The notes under the pieces are model-generated. The model was not told the DNA's origin, ran no database searches, and worked only from the letters and a program-made list of their open reading frames with translations. Source: Ogataea parapolymorpha DL-1 (lineage: Eukaryota; Ascomycota; Pichiomycetes; Pichiales; Pichiaceae). Taken from it: 64,000 nt of DNA. The first letter of the stretch is position 1. Each line of letters begins with the position of its first letter. A program made the translations under genes and the position numbers. The stretch lies in NCBI RefSeq assembly GCF_000187245.1, contig NC_027862.1, positions 682,001 to 746,000 of the forward strand. Direction: 5' to 3'. Shown here piece by piece: positions 19,074 to 28,126 of the stretch.

Positions 19074-19667
19074 TCACAAAATGACACACTTCTTTTTTCT
19101 CTCTCTCTTCTCCTTCGTCTCCAGAGCGGCTCTGGTGGCGGTTTCGAAAACTTCTCTCACACCTTGATTCAGCTTGGCGGAGCACTCAAGGTATGTCAGG
19201 GCCTTAATCTTCTCAGCAACGGCTTGTCCTTCACTGGTAGAGACAGGCGCCTGGTTCAACTGTGCCAATCTCTCGATTGTTCTTGGATCATTTCTCAAAT
19301 CGATCTTGCATCCAACAAGAATCATTGGAACATCTTGGCAGAAGTGCAAAACTTCGCTAATCCACTTCTCCTGGACGTTATCCAAAGTGTCTGGAGAGTC
19401 CACCGAGAAACATATCAAAATGACGTTGGAATCTGGGTACGAAAGCGGTCTGAGACGATCGTAGTCTTCTTGGCCGGCGGTATCCCAAAGAGCCAGCTCA
19501 ACTCTTCTGCCATCAACTTCGACATCCGCAACGTAGTTCTCAAACACCGTTGGGACGTAAACTTCTGGGAAAGCACCTTTAGAAAAAACAATCAACAAAC
19601 ATGTTTTACCGCAGGCACCGTCACCGACGATCACCAACTTTTTCCTGATCTCTGCTAATCCGGCCAT
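19074..19667 (-). CDS. RHO1: Rho1 small GTPase
   Basis: A 197-residue Rho-family GTPase closest to yeast Rho1/human RhoA, which activates glucan synthase, protein kinase C and formins at growth sites. GDGACGKT is at residues 15-22, effector-loop YVPTVFENY with Thr40, [16 protein letters not shown] from residue 62, GCKIDLR for guanine specificity, and [10 protein letters not shown] near the end. The C-terminal polybasic stretch precedes CVIL, a CAAX box with Leu last, predicting geranylgeranylation. It has a long 5' intergenic region (568 bp), unusual for this dense window. Confidence 0.96.
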   Translation of the reverse strand: MAGLAEIRKKLVIVGDGACGKTCLLIVFSKGAFPEVYVPTVFENYVADVEVDGRRVELALWDTAGQEDYDRLRPLSYPDSNVILICFSVDSPDTLDNVQEKWISEVLHFCQDVPMILVGCKIDLRNDPRTIERLAQLNQAPVSTSEGQAVAEKIKALTYLECSAKLNQGVREVFETATRAALETKEKRERKKKCVIL

Positions 19668-20235
19668 CTTGTGCGCGTTAGTATACGAATTTCTTTGCGG
19701 GCAGGGGTATTATGAACACAAAGGGGAAAGACTCTTTTTGGTGGCTGTCGATATTTTGTTTGTATTTCCAACTTTCCATGTGACGCTGTCATTTTATAAC
19801 ACGGCATGGCATGGCTTGTTCTGAAATGGGTGGTGCACGTTATAAATTCTCAACTAGATCCGTCTTTCGATCTGTCCATTCGATAGATCGACTGCTTGAT
19901 CCAGTCCGCAGCCATGTGTGTCATGATCTTTGAGCTGTTAATTCTAGTGTAATACACGCAAAAAAACAGATCTGTTGAAATCAACCCCTTTCACAATCTC
20001 GGTTTTCGCGACATACAACTCCACCACCATTGAGCAAAACTTTTGTGTTCTCACGCTCTTCACGCGGACGTATGATTGTAGATTGCCCGCTGAATGCTAC
20101 TCACCTCTTCTTACTCACAATTAAAGCAAACAAAGTCTGAAAATGGTTTGCGCGAGATCTTTTTTTTTCTACATAGGAGGGCGTGTGCCAAAAATTCCAA
20201 CCCCGTACAACTCCGTGCAAGGATGTTGGTAGCAC
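19668..20235. other. 568-bp intergenic region upstream of RHO1
   Basis: No ORF of note and no tRNA B-box or snoRNA motif was seen. The RHO1-proximal part presumably holds its promoter and 5' leader; the distal part holds the MET16 3' end. A short inverted repeat (TCGATCT/AGATCGA around 19867-19891) is present but could be chance. Confidence 0.6.
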
Positions 20236-20988
20236 CTACTTGACCTCGTTTAGAAACTGCTGGTACTTTGACGTTTGATGGATCCCGCATTCTGTCTTGG
20301 CTTTGCCCTTCCATCTTCCAGCACGCTCATCCTCTCCATCGGCAACTGGCTCCGTCGAGTGCCAATCTCCAATTGATTTGTACCCAAGATCCAGCAACTC
20401 ATTGTACGGCACATTATGTTCCTTGATGTAGCTTTCAACCATCTTAAAATCCCAGCTTGCGAGAGGACTGATTTTGATCACATTGAGATTGGTGTCAATT
20501 TCGATGATGGGCAGTTGTGAACGTGCCCCTCCTTGCGACCTTCTTCTTCCCGTGAACACGGCCTTGATCTTCAGTTCTTTATATGCTCTCTGGAGAGGTT
20601 CCACCTTTGCTAGAAAATCGTACTTGAGTTCGTCCTTGGACCAAAGCTCGTCGCCGTATTTTTGCTGGAACTCCTCAGCGGTATCGCAGTCCTTGGGCTT
20701 ATAAATATGGAGCTTGAATTTTGGGTATTTAGCTCTGACCTTTGCTATGAGATCGTGGGTTTGGGGAAAGTGGTACAGAGTATCGATGAATACCAAATCC
20801 ACAGGGTCCAAATCCAATTTGTCCAACATATCGAGGATACAAAGTCCTGTCAAACCGAAGGCTGTAGTTTGGAACAAGTTGGGGAATGAGACAAGAGACC
20901 ATTGCAAAATTTCTTGTGGTGTGAGCTTTGCAAGCATCTTATTGAGATGCTGCAACTGGAATTCCGTGATAACGATGTCTTCCGTCAT
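20236..20988 (-). CDS. MET16: PAPS reductase (Met16)
   Basis: A 250-residue 3'-phosphoadenylylsulfate reductase, which reduces PAPS to sulfite with thioredoxin in sulfate assimilation. Family motifs include SLVSFPNLFQTTAFGLTG, VFIDTLYHFPQT, FTGRRRSQGG for nucleotide binding, and the C-terminal KTECGIH with catalytic Cys234. Length matches S. cerevisiae Met16 (261). The frame extends two codons further to a TTG; the ATG at 20988 starts MTEDIVITEF. The upstream region shared with MED10 contains a Cbf1-type element (CATGTGAT, 21065-21072), consistent with methionine-pathway regulation. Confidence 0.95.
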   Translation of the reverse strand: MTEDIVITEFQLQHLNKMLAKLTPQEILQWSLVSFPNLFQTTAFGLTGLCILDMLDKLDLDPVDLVFIDTLYHFPQTHDLIAKVRAKYPKFKLHIYKPKDCDTAEEFQQKYGDELWSKDELKYDFLAKVEPLQRAYKELKIKAVFTGRRRSQGGARSQLPIIEIDTNLNVIKISPLASWDFKMVESYIKEHNVPYNELLDLGYKSIGDWHSTEPVADGEDERAGRWKGKAKTECGIHQTSKYQQFLNEVK

Positions 20989-21064
20989 GAGCAATAGTAC
21001 TGCCGAGCTTGGTTTTCCACTGATATAGTTTTTTTTTTTGATTTATAATATTTTTTGGTAATGT

Positions 21065-21072
21065 CATGTGAT
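21065..21072 (-). promoter_or_regulatory. Cbf1-type CDEI element upstream of MET16
   Basis: The minus strand reads ATCACATG, an exact match to RTCACRTG, the Cbf1 consensus that controls sulfur-assimilation genes including MET16 in S. cerevisiae. It lies 77 bp upstream of the MET16 ATG. A MluI-type hexamer ACGCGT follows at 21076-21081, nearer to MED10. Confidence 0.5.
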
Positions 21073-21123
21073 GCGACGCGTCGATCGACAGATGATTTCC
21101 TGGAAACTAATTTGATTTAGCTA

Positions 21124-21570
21124 ATGACTACTGAACTTTCCAATCCAAACAGAGAATCGCCGCTGGCAGCTGTGGAAACCGAGCTCTCTTCAATAATTGA
21201 AACACTGATACATCTCGGTGTTCAAGTGCACGATTTCCAGGGCACAGAGGAGGCCAAAATTGGGCTTTCGAACAATATCAACAAGCTTATAAGTCAATTG
21301 CAGTCGATCTCGTCGAAAAAAGATCTGCAGGACATTTCTATCCCATTAGAGATTGTCAATTACATCGAAGACGGACGCAATCCCGATATCTACACGCGAG
21401 AGTTTGTTGATGTGGTGCGAAAGATCAACCAATATTTGTACGGAAAATCGATTGCTTTCCAACAATTTCGAGACATTTTGAGCGCTAAAATCAAATCCGA
21501 GTTCCCTGACCTAGAGCAAGAAGTCGAGAGCATCAGGGCGAAGACCAATCTAAAGGATGTCTCTTCATAG
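21124..21570 (+). CDS. NUT2: Mediator subunit 10 (Nut2)
   Basis: A 148-residue protein matching Mediator middle-module subunit Med10/Nut2, which links RNA polymerase II to activators. Conserved stretches include ELSSIIETLIHLGVQVHDFQ near residue 20 and IPLEIVNYIEDGRNPDIYTR around residue 79, ending with GKSIAFQQFRDIL. Length is close to Nut2 (157). It is transcribed divergently from MET16. Confidence 0.93.
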   Translation: MTTELSNPNRESPLAAVETELSSIIETLIHLGVQVHDFQGTEEAKIGLSNNINKLISQLQSISSKKDLQDISIPLEIVNYIEDGRNPDIYTREFVDVVRKINQYLYGKSIAFQQFRDILSAKIKSEFPDLEQEVESIRAKTNLKDVSS

Positions 21571-21649
21571 GTCTGTGTTGGTGTAAAGATGTACGATTGA
21601 ATATATGTCGAAAATTTTTTCGATTTACTAGTGGTATTTCTGGTCAAGC

Positions 21650-23563
21650 ATGTTAACGAGAGCACTAAGATTGATAGTGCGGACTAGGAGTCTGCCCAAA
21701 AGACAGGTCCGTTGGTACAATGACTTGCCCCCCGAGGTTGAGGAGGAATATGGAAATACCATCGAAGAAATTGGGTATGATGATGATGGATTCCTTCTCA
21801 AGGATAGCTTCTACACCGAAAAAACGTTCCAGAATTCGAAGTTCTATCAGCATATGCAGAATGTCCGCGCCGAGCAGGAACACCTGATTGACTTAAAACT
21901 GAGATTTCTTGCGAAACAGAACGAAGTAGACGTCGAGGAGCTGCGTAAAAAATTAAACGAGAGAGTCCAAGCACAAGTCAGCCAGGCCCACAAAACTCAG
22001 CAGGCTATAAATGACAACATTGCATCTTTTGAAAGAGAAATGAGCTTGCCCTTCAAAGTGGACCTTGTTGGCGATTTGCTAAAAATGCTGAAATTTGAGT
22101 CCGATGATCTGGAGAGTTCCCCCGTGTATCAATTTTTGGTGAAAACAGATGCCCGCTTGGCGCAGGATCTCCGTTCTCTGCTGTTGCGTGGTGTTTCTGC
22201 AGAGCAGAAAACACAGCTCGAATCCCGATTAAGCCATGGAACCTGGTCAGAAAACAAGAGACGACAATTGCAAGAGCTGATTAAAAAAAGATACGTCGAG
22301 TTCGTGAACTACAAACAAAAGAAGGATACCGAGCCTATCTCGATTAACGAAATATTTGACCTTATGGATAAGTATTCAAGTTTTGAGCAAAGCGATCTCT
22401 ACGAAATCCTACGTGAAATTGATCCTAGATTTGGAACACTTTATGCAGAGGTTCGGACTCTCGCGGAGGGAGAGGAGCGAAAATTACGTCACGTGCAACT
22501 GAACAGACTACTTGCCGACGAGAGTTCCGGAATCTGGAAAGTTTTGAATGATCTGGACAGCCGTGAATTCAAGGCTGTCAAAAGTGTCCTTGAAGACGAA
22601 CGTGCAAAATTCGAGCCATTGGGTGCAGAAAGTTTGGTCTCATATGCGCGTATTGCCGAGAAAGATGAGGATCTGGAGATATTTGATTCCATTGACGAAT
22701 CTCTGAGTGTTTTCCTGCAAAAAGCTCGCGACAACGAGAATGACGAAAGAGTTGTTGCTCAAGTGCACGACATTTTGACCACCGAGGGACCACTGAAGGA
22801 CTTTTTGGAAGACACCAAGAGCGAACAATATCAGAAGCTTCAGGCTAAAGTTAACAAAGCAAGGATTAAATACCACAAAGAGGTTGTGTTGAATCCGCTA
22901 ACTAAAGAGATCAAGAGCCTTGCCAAAGAAGACCAGTCTAAATTGAGTCCCGAGGTGGCTCAGATAAACAAATACTACGACCTTTTTATCCAAACTATGC
23001 ACCAGTTGGAGCAGGAGCTGAAAAACGGGGAGTATGAGCCAATTTCCTCGAAAGTACACCTGGAGGCACCAAGTCTTCTTGACCGTGAACCAACTCCCCA
23101 ACAGCTCGCCGAGGTCCAAAAATTAAATCGTTCAAAGAGATACGACGCTGAAGATGACACCCTCCGGTTCTGTGCTCACATGATTATGCACGGAGGTAAA
23201 AGACAGCGGGCAAGAAGATACATCAATCAAGCCCTATATCTGGTTTATCTTGAAACCAGGGAGAACCCTGTGGACATTTTGAAACAGGCTCTAGACACTG
23301 TGGCTCCTTTGGTGGTGACACGCGTTGTGAAAACCGGATTTGCCAAGAACTACTCGATTCCTGCTGCCTTGACTCCTAGACAGCGGATGCGTACTGGGTT
23401 CAAATGGATTTTGGAGGCCAGTGATAGCCGTGCTTCAAACGACTTCCCTGTGCGTCTTGCCGAAGAAATCTTGAACGTTCACAGAGGAAACTCGAAATTG
23501 CTTGAGAAGAAGACCTCTTTGCACAAACAGGCCGTTGCCGTCAGATCTTACCTGAAACTATGA
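21650..23563 (+). CDS. RSM7: Mitoribosomal protein uS7m with a giant N-terminal extension
   Basis: A 637-residue protein whose last ~145 residues (from about 493) are a ribosomal S7 domain: DTLRFCAHMIMHGGKRQRAR, DTVAPLVVTRVV, and a C-terminal RLAEEILNVHRGNS, as in yeast mitochondrial small-subunit Rsm7. The N-terminus is a basic mitochondrial presequence (MLTRALRLIVRTRSLPKRQV). Between the two lie about 470 residues, mostly charged and predicted helical, with no domain I recognise. S. cerevisiae Rsm7 is 247 residues, so the extension is striking. The reading frame is unbroken from a clear ATG, so this is not an obvious sequencing artefact. Its stop overlaps the ATG of an unlikely upstream extension of the next gene. 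Confidence 0.85.
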   Translation: MLTRALRLIVRTRSLPKRQVRWYNDLPPEVEEEYGNTIEEIGYDDDGFLLKDSFYTEKTFQNSKFYQHMQNVRAEQEHLIDLKLRFLAKQNEVDVEELRKKLNERVQAQVSQAHKTQQAINDNIASFEREMSLPFKVDLVGDLLKMLKFESDDLESSPVYQFLVKTDARLAQDLRSLLLRGVSAEQKTQLESRLSHGTWSENKRRQLQELIKKRYVEFVNYKQKKDTEPISINEIFDLMDKYSSFEQSDLYEILREIDPRFGTLYAEVRTLAEGEERKLRHVQLNRLLADESSGIWKVLNDLDSREFKAVKSVLEDERAKFEPLGAESLVSYARIAEKDEDLEIFDSIDESLSVFLQKARDNENDERVVAQVHDILTTEGPLKDFLEDTKSEQYQKLQAKVNKARIKYHKEVVLNPLTKEIKSLAKEDQSKLSPEVAQINKYYDLFIQTMHQLEQELKNGEYEPISSKVHLEAPSLLDREPTPQQLAEVQKLNRSKRYDAEDDTLRFCAHMIMHGGKRQRARRYINQALYLVYLETRENPVDILKQALDTVAPLVVTRVVKTGFAKNYSIPAALTPRQRMRTGFKWILEASDSRASNDFPVRLAEEILNVHRGNSKLLEKKTSLHKQAVAVRSYLKL

Positions 23564-23664
23564 TTGTATATAGAAACCAAGGGGGTGGATTTTTCGCCTC
23601 TGCACTGCCTAGAAATACTATTTTTTTTTTTCCATTTTTCACTGTTTTTTTTCCTTTAGAAACC

Positions 23665-24357
23665 ATGAGTGAGTCTCAAGAAGACAGAGATTACGATCGC
23701 TCGATCAAAGACGACGTTATTTATGAGATCCGTGAGACACCACAGTTCAACGAGACACGAGCCCTGATAGTGGCCAACCTTAGACAGCCTTTTGACAACC
23801 AAGAATTCCAGGATTTATTGAATGAACAGGCAGCGAAGACCAACTCGACAATAGAGCGCGCATGGCTCAATAACCGCAGAAGCCATTGCATCGTCATAGT
23901 ATCGGACGTTGCTGGTGCGGTCTCGATCCAGAAGAACTTAAATGGAACCAAATTTCCAAACGAAGATACAAATCAAGAAGACGGAGTTACTAGACACCCC
24001 TTGTACATTGATTTTATTCCCGTGAAGGCTACAGAGCATTGGATTGACCAGGAAAATAAAGGCCCTAGAGATGCTGTTTGGAAAGTCTCATACGTGAGAC
24101 AGCCTTCCAAACAGCAGGAGGGCCAAGAATTCCTCGTTGCCACTCACAAGATGCTCAATTATCCTAATAAAACTTTTGGATACAAATCTTCAACCAGATA
24201 TAGAGGCAGGGGAGGTTACAGAAGCAGAGGAAGAGGCGGCTATAGAGGCTATAGAGACTATGACTATAGATACGCTCCATACAGAAGGGACTATGATTAT
24301 CATGATTACCCAGATAGACACACAGAAAGAGAAAGATCGCTGGAATGGCCCAACTAG
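23665..24357 (+). CDS. Acinus-type RRM protein with RGG/Tyr-rich tail
   Basis: A 230-residue protein. Residues 30-128 resemble the RRM of Acinus (ACIN1): ALIVANLRQPFDNQEFQDLL, then a segment containing RSHCIVIVSDVAGAV, then NLNGTKFP and LYIDFIPV. The SHC triplet and the NG.K(F/W)P loop are characteristic of Acinus. The C-terminal 55 residues are RGG/RG- and Tyr-rich, then ERERS, typical of RNA-binding tails. The frame begins 35 codons earlier at an ATG overlapping the uS7m stop, but that stretch is Phe-rich and pyrimidine-tract encoded; MSESQEDRDY at 23665 is the likelier start. Acinus is part of the ASAP/PSAP splicing-linked complexes, absent from S. cerevisiae; function here is inferred. 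Confidence 0.55.
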   Translation: MSESQEDRDYDRSIKDDVIYEIRETPQFNETRALIVANLRQPFDNQEFQDLLNEQAAKTNSTIERAWLNNRRSHCIVIVSDVAGAVSIQKNLNGTKFPNEDTNQEDGVTRHPLYIDFIPVKATEHWIDQENKGPRDAVWKVSYVRQPSKQQEGQEFLVATHKMLNYPNKTFGYKSSTRYRGRGGYRSRGRGGYRGYRDYDYRYAPYRRDYDYHDYPDRHTERERSLEWPN

Positions 24358-24407
24358 CGAATAATGGAATAATGACCCGAGTCGGTTTCATATTTATTAA
24401 TGAATCT

Positions 24408-24884
24408 TCAGGCCTGCCAAAGGCTATAAATAATGTTACACAGTCCATTCTGTTCCGTCTCCACCACATATAGTCCGTAGAGGGCCAGCCAGGTACCTGC
24501 ACTTAGTAGTCCCATGGCTACCTTGTGCCATATACCGTAGACTCTCAGTGGAATGTAGTCAATAATACAGCTTTCGAAGCCGGCTTTGCAATGCCACAGA
24601 AGCAACATCCCCATGCCTGCATCAACAAGGGGATACTCCACGCCGCCAACAAAAGGGGCCAAAATTAGCGGAGCCATTCCCAGTGTCACGATTCTTTCGT
24701 ATGCCCAATGATACGAGCCGTGGTATTCATTGGGAGCAGGCGGCACGTAAGCGTCGTTGACGGTTCCGATAATATTTCCTGGTGGCTGCGGTTTCAGCTT
24801 GAAGTCCTCAAGCTTCACACGTGGAAGTCTTGTAACTTTGAACGAGAGCGGGCGAGAAAATTGCGGTTTGATTCGAAGCACCAT
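24408..24884 (-). CDS. SDH4: Succinate dehydrogenase membrane anchor subunit Sdh4 (CybS)
   Basis: A 158-residue CybS-type anchor subunit of mitochondrial complex II, which holds the quinone site and anchors Sdh1/Sdh2 in the inner membrane. After a basic presequence, the conserved GSYHWAYERIV and the helix-loop LLLWHCKAGFESCIIDYIP are seen, with three hydrophobic helices (about residues 65-83, 88-105 and 119-143). Length is slightly shorter than S. cerevisiae Sdh4 (181). Confidence 0.92.
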   Translation of the reverse strand: MVLRIKPQFSRPLSFKVTRLPRVKLEDFKLKPQPPGNIIGTVNDAYVPPAPNEYHGSYHWAYERIVTLGMAPLILAPFVGGVEYPLVDAGMGMLLLWHCKAGFESCIIDYIPLRVYGIWHKVAMGLLSAGTWLALYGLYVVETEQNGLCNIIYSLWQA

Positions 24885-24978
24885 GATTTAGAAAATTGGC
24901 ACAAAAAAAATTTAGCTAATTACAGTGCTAGGATTTCGAATATTTGAAGACGGTCAGCAAGTGATTTTTACCCTATAA

Positions 24979-26100
24979 TTATTTCCATTCCGCAGGCACA
25001 GAAACTTCGTTGTGGTCGCTGAAAGGATCGAATTCGTTAATCTCAGACCGGTATGACTGAGAAGTGCCTGTGGCAGGTGCAACGCTCGACTCTCTTCTCT
25101 CGCTATTGATCGTCTCGTAATCTGCAAGCGAGTCAGTCTCTCCACCATCTCGCGGCTCAGCCATCTCTTCGTAAAGTTGTAGGGACCGCACCAAGTCATC
25201 ATTACATTTGAGCAAAGCCCCTAGGAGCTCCTCTTTATTGACTAGCTGCAAATATCTCAAGATCTTCCTTCTGATGGCTCTGCAGTTGTCGAAATCCCTG
25301 TTCGCCTTGGCCGAGTGGATAGAGAGTTCATCGGGTTCCAGCGTTTTGAGAGTATTTGTTAGCGTAGTTGAGAGAACGTTGGCCTCGGCAATCGTCTGGT
25401 ATATCCTGGGTGTCTCTTTTTCGTAGTTAATCTGCGGAATCCTGTACTTTTTATCAAGTTCCCTATTTGTCAGTGAAGACACCAACCGCGAAGCACCTCT
25501 GGAAGAGCCATGACGTCTGCTCTGTGAACTATCATCCGAGTCGTTTTCAGGCGTCTCATAAACCTCCTCAAATGGGGTCTCATCAGCCTCGTCGTTCATG
25601 AAGTCTGGCACTTTCCGTTTAGGTTTCACAGCTCGTGCCACTGATGCGGAAGAGGCAAGCGAAAAAAGACCTCCTGCGTTCCCTGTTCTGGCGTGCTCGT
25701 TTCGCCAACCAACAGCCAGCTGTGTGGCACGTTTGCGAATACGTGGGTCGACCCCAGACACTTCGGGACGGGTCACAATGGTGTACTTGAGGCGGTCAAG
25801 TAGCTTGGAGTCATTGTACAATTGGTTCAATTCTGGGCCACCATTAGCAACCAGAAGTTCCAGAAGCTTCAATGCATTGAACTGTTCCTTGAATGAGCCG
25901 TATTTCAATTTTTTGCGAATTGCCCTGGCCACCTCTACCGGACCAGGTTCCAAAGAATTGCGCTGCAAACGGATGGCTTCAAGCAGTTCAGGAAGATCCA
26001 TTTCCATGCACGCATCGTCCGAGTCTAAAGGGGACAATTCGATGGTTCTGTTTGCCAGAGTGGTGACGGCGGTGTACGAGTGGCTGTCCAGGAAACCCAT
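24979..26100 (-). CDS. LSB5: VHS/GAT-domain endocytosis protein Lsb5
   Basis: A 373-residue protein with an N-terminal VHS-like domain (about residues 1-145: MGFLDSHSYTAVT, EVARAIRKKLKYG, ALKLLELLVANGG, LYNDSKLLDRLK) and a GAT-like helical region (about 205-320), matching Lsb5 of S. cerevisiae (354), which binds Las17, Sla1 and ubiquitin in actin-linked endocytosis. The C-terminus has DPFSDHNEVSVPAEW, an Asp-Pro-Phe motif common in endocytic adaptors. The frame begins 14 codons upstream at a non-ATG; MGFLDSHSY at 26100 matches the family start. Confidence 0.88.
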   Translation of the reverse strand: MGFLDSHSYTAVTTLANRTIELSPLDSDDACMEMDLPELLEAIRLQRNSLEPGPVEVARAIRKKLKYGSFKEQFNALKLLELLVANGGPELNQLYNDSKLLDRLKYTIVTRPEVSGVDPRIRKRATQLAVGWRNEHARTGNAGGLFSLASSASVARAVKPKRKVPDFMNDEADETPFEEVYETPENDSDDSSQSRRHGSSRGASRLVSSLTNRELDKKYRIPQINYEKETPRIYQTIAEANVLSTTLTNTLKTLEPDELSIHSAKANRDFDNCRAIRRKILRYLQLVNKEELLGALLKCNDDLVRSLQLYEEMAEPRDGGETDSLADYETINSERRESSVAPATGTSQSYRSEINEFDPFSDHNEVSVPAEWK

Positions 26101-26215
26101 GTGGAGATAAGGAAAAAATGAAATTAATGCGAGACACCACAATTACACCGAAATAAAGCAGGAAATTATAATATAACTAGCTATTTACTGTGAATAATGT
26201 AAAGTCTACGGCAAT

Positions 26216-26611
26216 CTAAATAGCACCAACCTTTTTCAACTTCTCCTTCAACTTGGATTCGCCCAGAGATTGCAGGTCGGAGTTACCTCCAATGTGCTCG
26301 CCGCCAATGAAGATGTTTGGCACGGTTCTTTGTCCCGTAATCTCCTGAAGAGCATCCTGGATTTCGTCACCATCGTCAATGGTGTTGAGCTCTAGAACAA
26401 ACAGGTCGTTTTTGACGATCGAACTCAGAGTCTTCTTGGCAGCCGAACAGTATGGACAATAGGTCTTAGAGGCAACGAAGACCTTGTGGGAAGCAATGAG
26501 CTTCTGAACTTTCTCGATAGCTTCTTTAGACATTGGAGTAGAAAAAAATCTTCGAAACAGCAACTTGAAAGAATAGAAGGCAAATAATGCGATCAAAATA
26601 TTAGTAAACAT
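26216..26611 (-). CDS. GRX2: Dithiol glutaredoxin with two in-frame starts
   Basis: A 131-residue dithiol glutaredoxin with active site CPYC (Cys52/Cys55) and the TVPNIFIGGEHIGGNSD glutathione-binding segment. The first 26 residues are hydrophobic then basic (LIALFAFYSFKLLFRRFF), a membrane anchor or import signal. A second ATG at 26533 (MSKEAIEKV) would give a 105-residue cytosolic form, the usual length. S. cerevisiae Grx2 likewise makes mitochondrial and cytosolic forms from two starts. GRX1 is the other possible assignment, since many yeasts have one gene for both. Confidence 0.87.
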   Translation of the reverse strand: MFTNILIALFAFYSFKLLFRRFFSTPMSKEAIEKVQKLIASHKVFVASKTYCPYCSAAKKTLSSIVKNDLFVLELNTIDDGDEIQDALQEITGQRTVPNIFIGGEHIGGNSDLQSLGESKLKEKLKKVGAI

Positions 26612-26642
26612 TTTACCCAATTTTTCCGCTCCCTAGTATTTT

Positions 26643-27938
26643 TTACATCAATCCGCTCTTCTTTAAATTCTGCTGAATAATCATGTCAGTGATTGCGGTC
26701 AGCACAAACTTCATCGACTCAGTGTCTGTGGCGCAAGTGCGGTGGACATAAATTGGCTTATTTGCCCGGTTGAGACTCAAAAAGAGCTTCTCGAAGTACT
26801 GTAAGGCATCCTCCAAATCGTTGGTTTTACCCTTATAATCTGGGAAGTATTTGCGGAGAGGCGAACGCCGCAGTTTATCTTCAAGCAAGTCGACCTTGTT
26901 CAGGAAGAGAATAAACGGAGTATTGGCAAACCACTTACTGTTGCACAAACTCTCAAAAAGCATTATTGCCTCGTGCATTCTGTTCACCCGCTCGTCCTCA
27001 AACAGCATCTGGTCGTATTCGCTAACGGCAAGAACGAAAAGTGCGCACGTAATATCCTGGAAACAGTGGATCCATTTTTTCCGTTCGGATCGCTGGCCGC
27101 CTGCGTCCAGAATTTTGAACTTGGTATCGTTCAATAAGAAGTTAGTCTCTGTAATTCCTGTCGTTTTGATCCTCCCTTTCAAAATGTCCTCGTCCGTGCA
27201 TAGATATTCGTCTTGCGCATACAAGTGGGCGTGTTCGAAATAGTAGGCAGCAGATCCTTCGAGCTGGAACAGGTGGTTTTTCTGAAAACACGTCTGAATG
27301 CCGTCGTCATTCTGCCACAGCTTCTGGATCGCCTCAGCAATTTCAGCCTTAGAGAAACCAATGTCGTTTCTCCCCGACAACTCATAAAGTCCTGGTATAA
27401 CCTCCTCGGACTCTTCCTGATCGCCTTCTATCTCAATTGCTCCTTCCCATCCAGCATTGGCCTTACCGGTGCTCATCATCTTGCGCTTGGCTGCTCCATT
27501 TTCACTGTACTTGAGCACGTAATTCTTTAGAAATGAGACTCCGCCAGCCTTCGAAGCATCAATGCTGTCCAGTGCTTTATATGCTAGCACTTTCTTCTTG
27601 AACTGATTGAGCTCGGTGCCCGGAAGGTCGCATTTTAAGGGAATGCCCAGTTTTCTAGCTTGGATAATAAGTGTCTGCATAGACCCCACGGTGTCGGCCC
27701 AGATCACATTTGAGTAGAGCATACGTTCTTGGCTTGTAAACCCGCCTTTGTGCAACAATTTCATTTGCTTGAGAACAGTACTCTTACCGCTTTCACCTGC
27801 TCCAAGTAATAATAGTTTGACCTGATTCTTCTCTGTCTGCTGGCTCTGCATGAGCATCTGCTCGACTTTGGAGTTTTGGAGCTTCTCCAGATACTCTGGA
27901 TCGTTCTCGTTGATGGAGGAGCTGGCATTGCAACCCAT
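26643..27938 (-). CDS. GPA1: Heterotrimeric G-protein alpha subunit Gpa1
   Basis: A 431-residue G-alpha protein. MGCNASSS predicts N-myristoylation on Gly2 and palmitoylation on Cys3. G1 is GAGESGKS (residues 46-53); switch II is DAGGQRSERKKWIHCF; the NKVD box is FLNKVDLLEDK; the C-terminus is IIQQNLKKSGLM. It follows yeast Gpa1 (pheromone pathway) rather than Gpa2: IIQARKLGIPL, SVQ-type helical segment, and a family-specific insertion in the helical domain (about 145-195), here shorter than in S. cerevisiae. The frame starts two codons earlier at a TTG; the ATG at 27938 provides the myristoylation site. Confidence 0.93.
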   Translation of the reverse strand: MGCNASSSINENDPEYLEKLQNSKVEQMLMQSQQTEKNQVKLLLLGAGESGKSTVLKQMKLLHKGGFTSQERMLYSNVIWADTVGSMQTLIIQARKLGIPLKCDLPGTELNQFKKKVLAYKALDSIDASKAGGVSFLKNYVLKYSENGAAKRKMMSTGKANAGWEGAIEIEGDQEESEEVIPGLYELSGRNDIGFSKAEIAEAIQKLWQNDDGIQTCFQKNHLFQLEGSAAYYFEHAHLYAQDEYLCTDEDILKGRIKTTGITETNFLLNDTKFKILDAGGQRSERKKWIHCFQDITCALFVLAVSEYDQMLFEDERVNRMHEAIMLFESLCNSKWFANTPFILFLNKVDLLEDKLRRSPLRKYFPDYKGKTNDLEDALQYFEKLFLSLNRANKPIYVHRTCATDTESMKFVLTAITDMIIQQNLKKSGLM

Positions 27939-28126
27939 TTGCAAATATCAGACAGACAACTTTCCGCCTGAATCTGTCTTCCTATTTACTACTCCATCTC
28001 TGAAACATTAACAATAAGCTGCCTGGATTTTGAAACCAACTTGTGCGTCAGCCGCAGAGCCAGCGTTTAGTTATTTTTTTATTTAATTCCTAATTTTTTT
28101 TTATTGAGCATTACTTAGTCTCGGTA

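Noticed and set aside
19867..19891. Inverted repeat TCGATCT/AGATCGA upstream of RHO1
   Set aside because: Seven-base arms with an 11-base loop are expected by chance in this length of DNA.
23560..23664. Upstream ATG extending the Acinus-like protein by 35 residues and overlapping the uS7m stop
   Set aside because: The added stretch is Phe/Pro-rich and encoded by a pyrimidine tract, typical of a 5' leader; the downstream ATG begins a normal acidic N-terminus.
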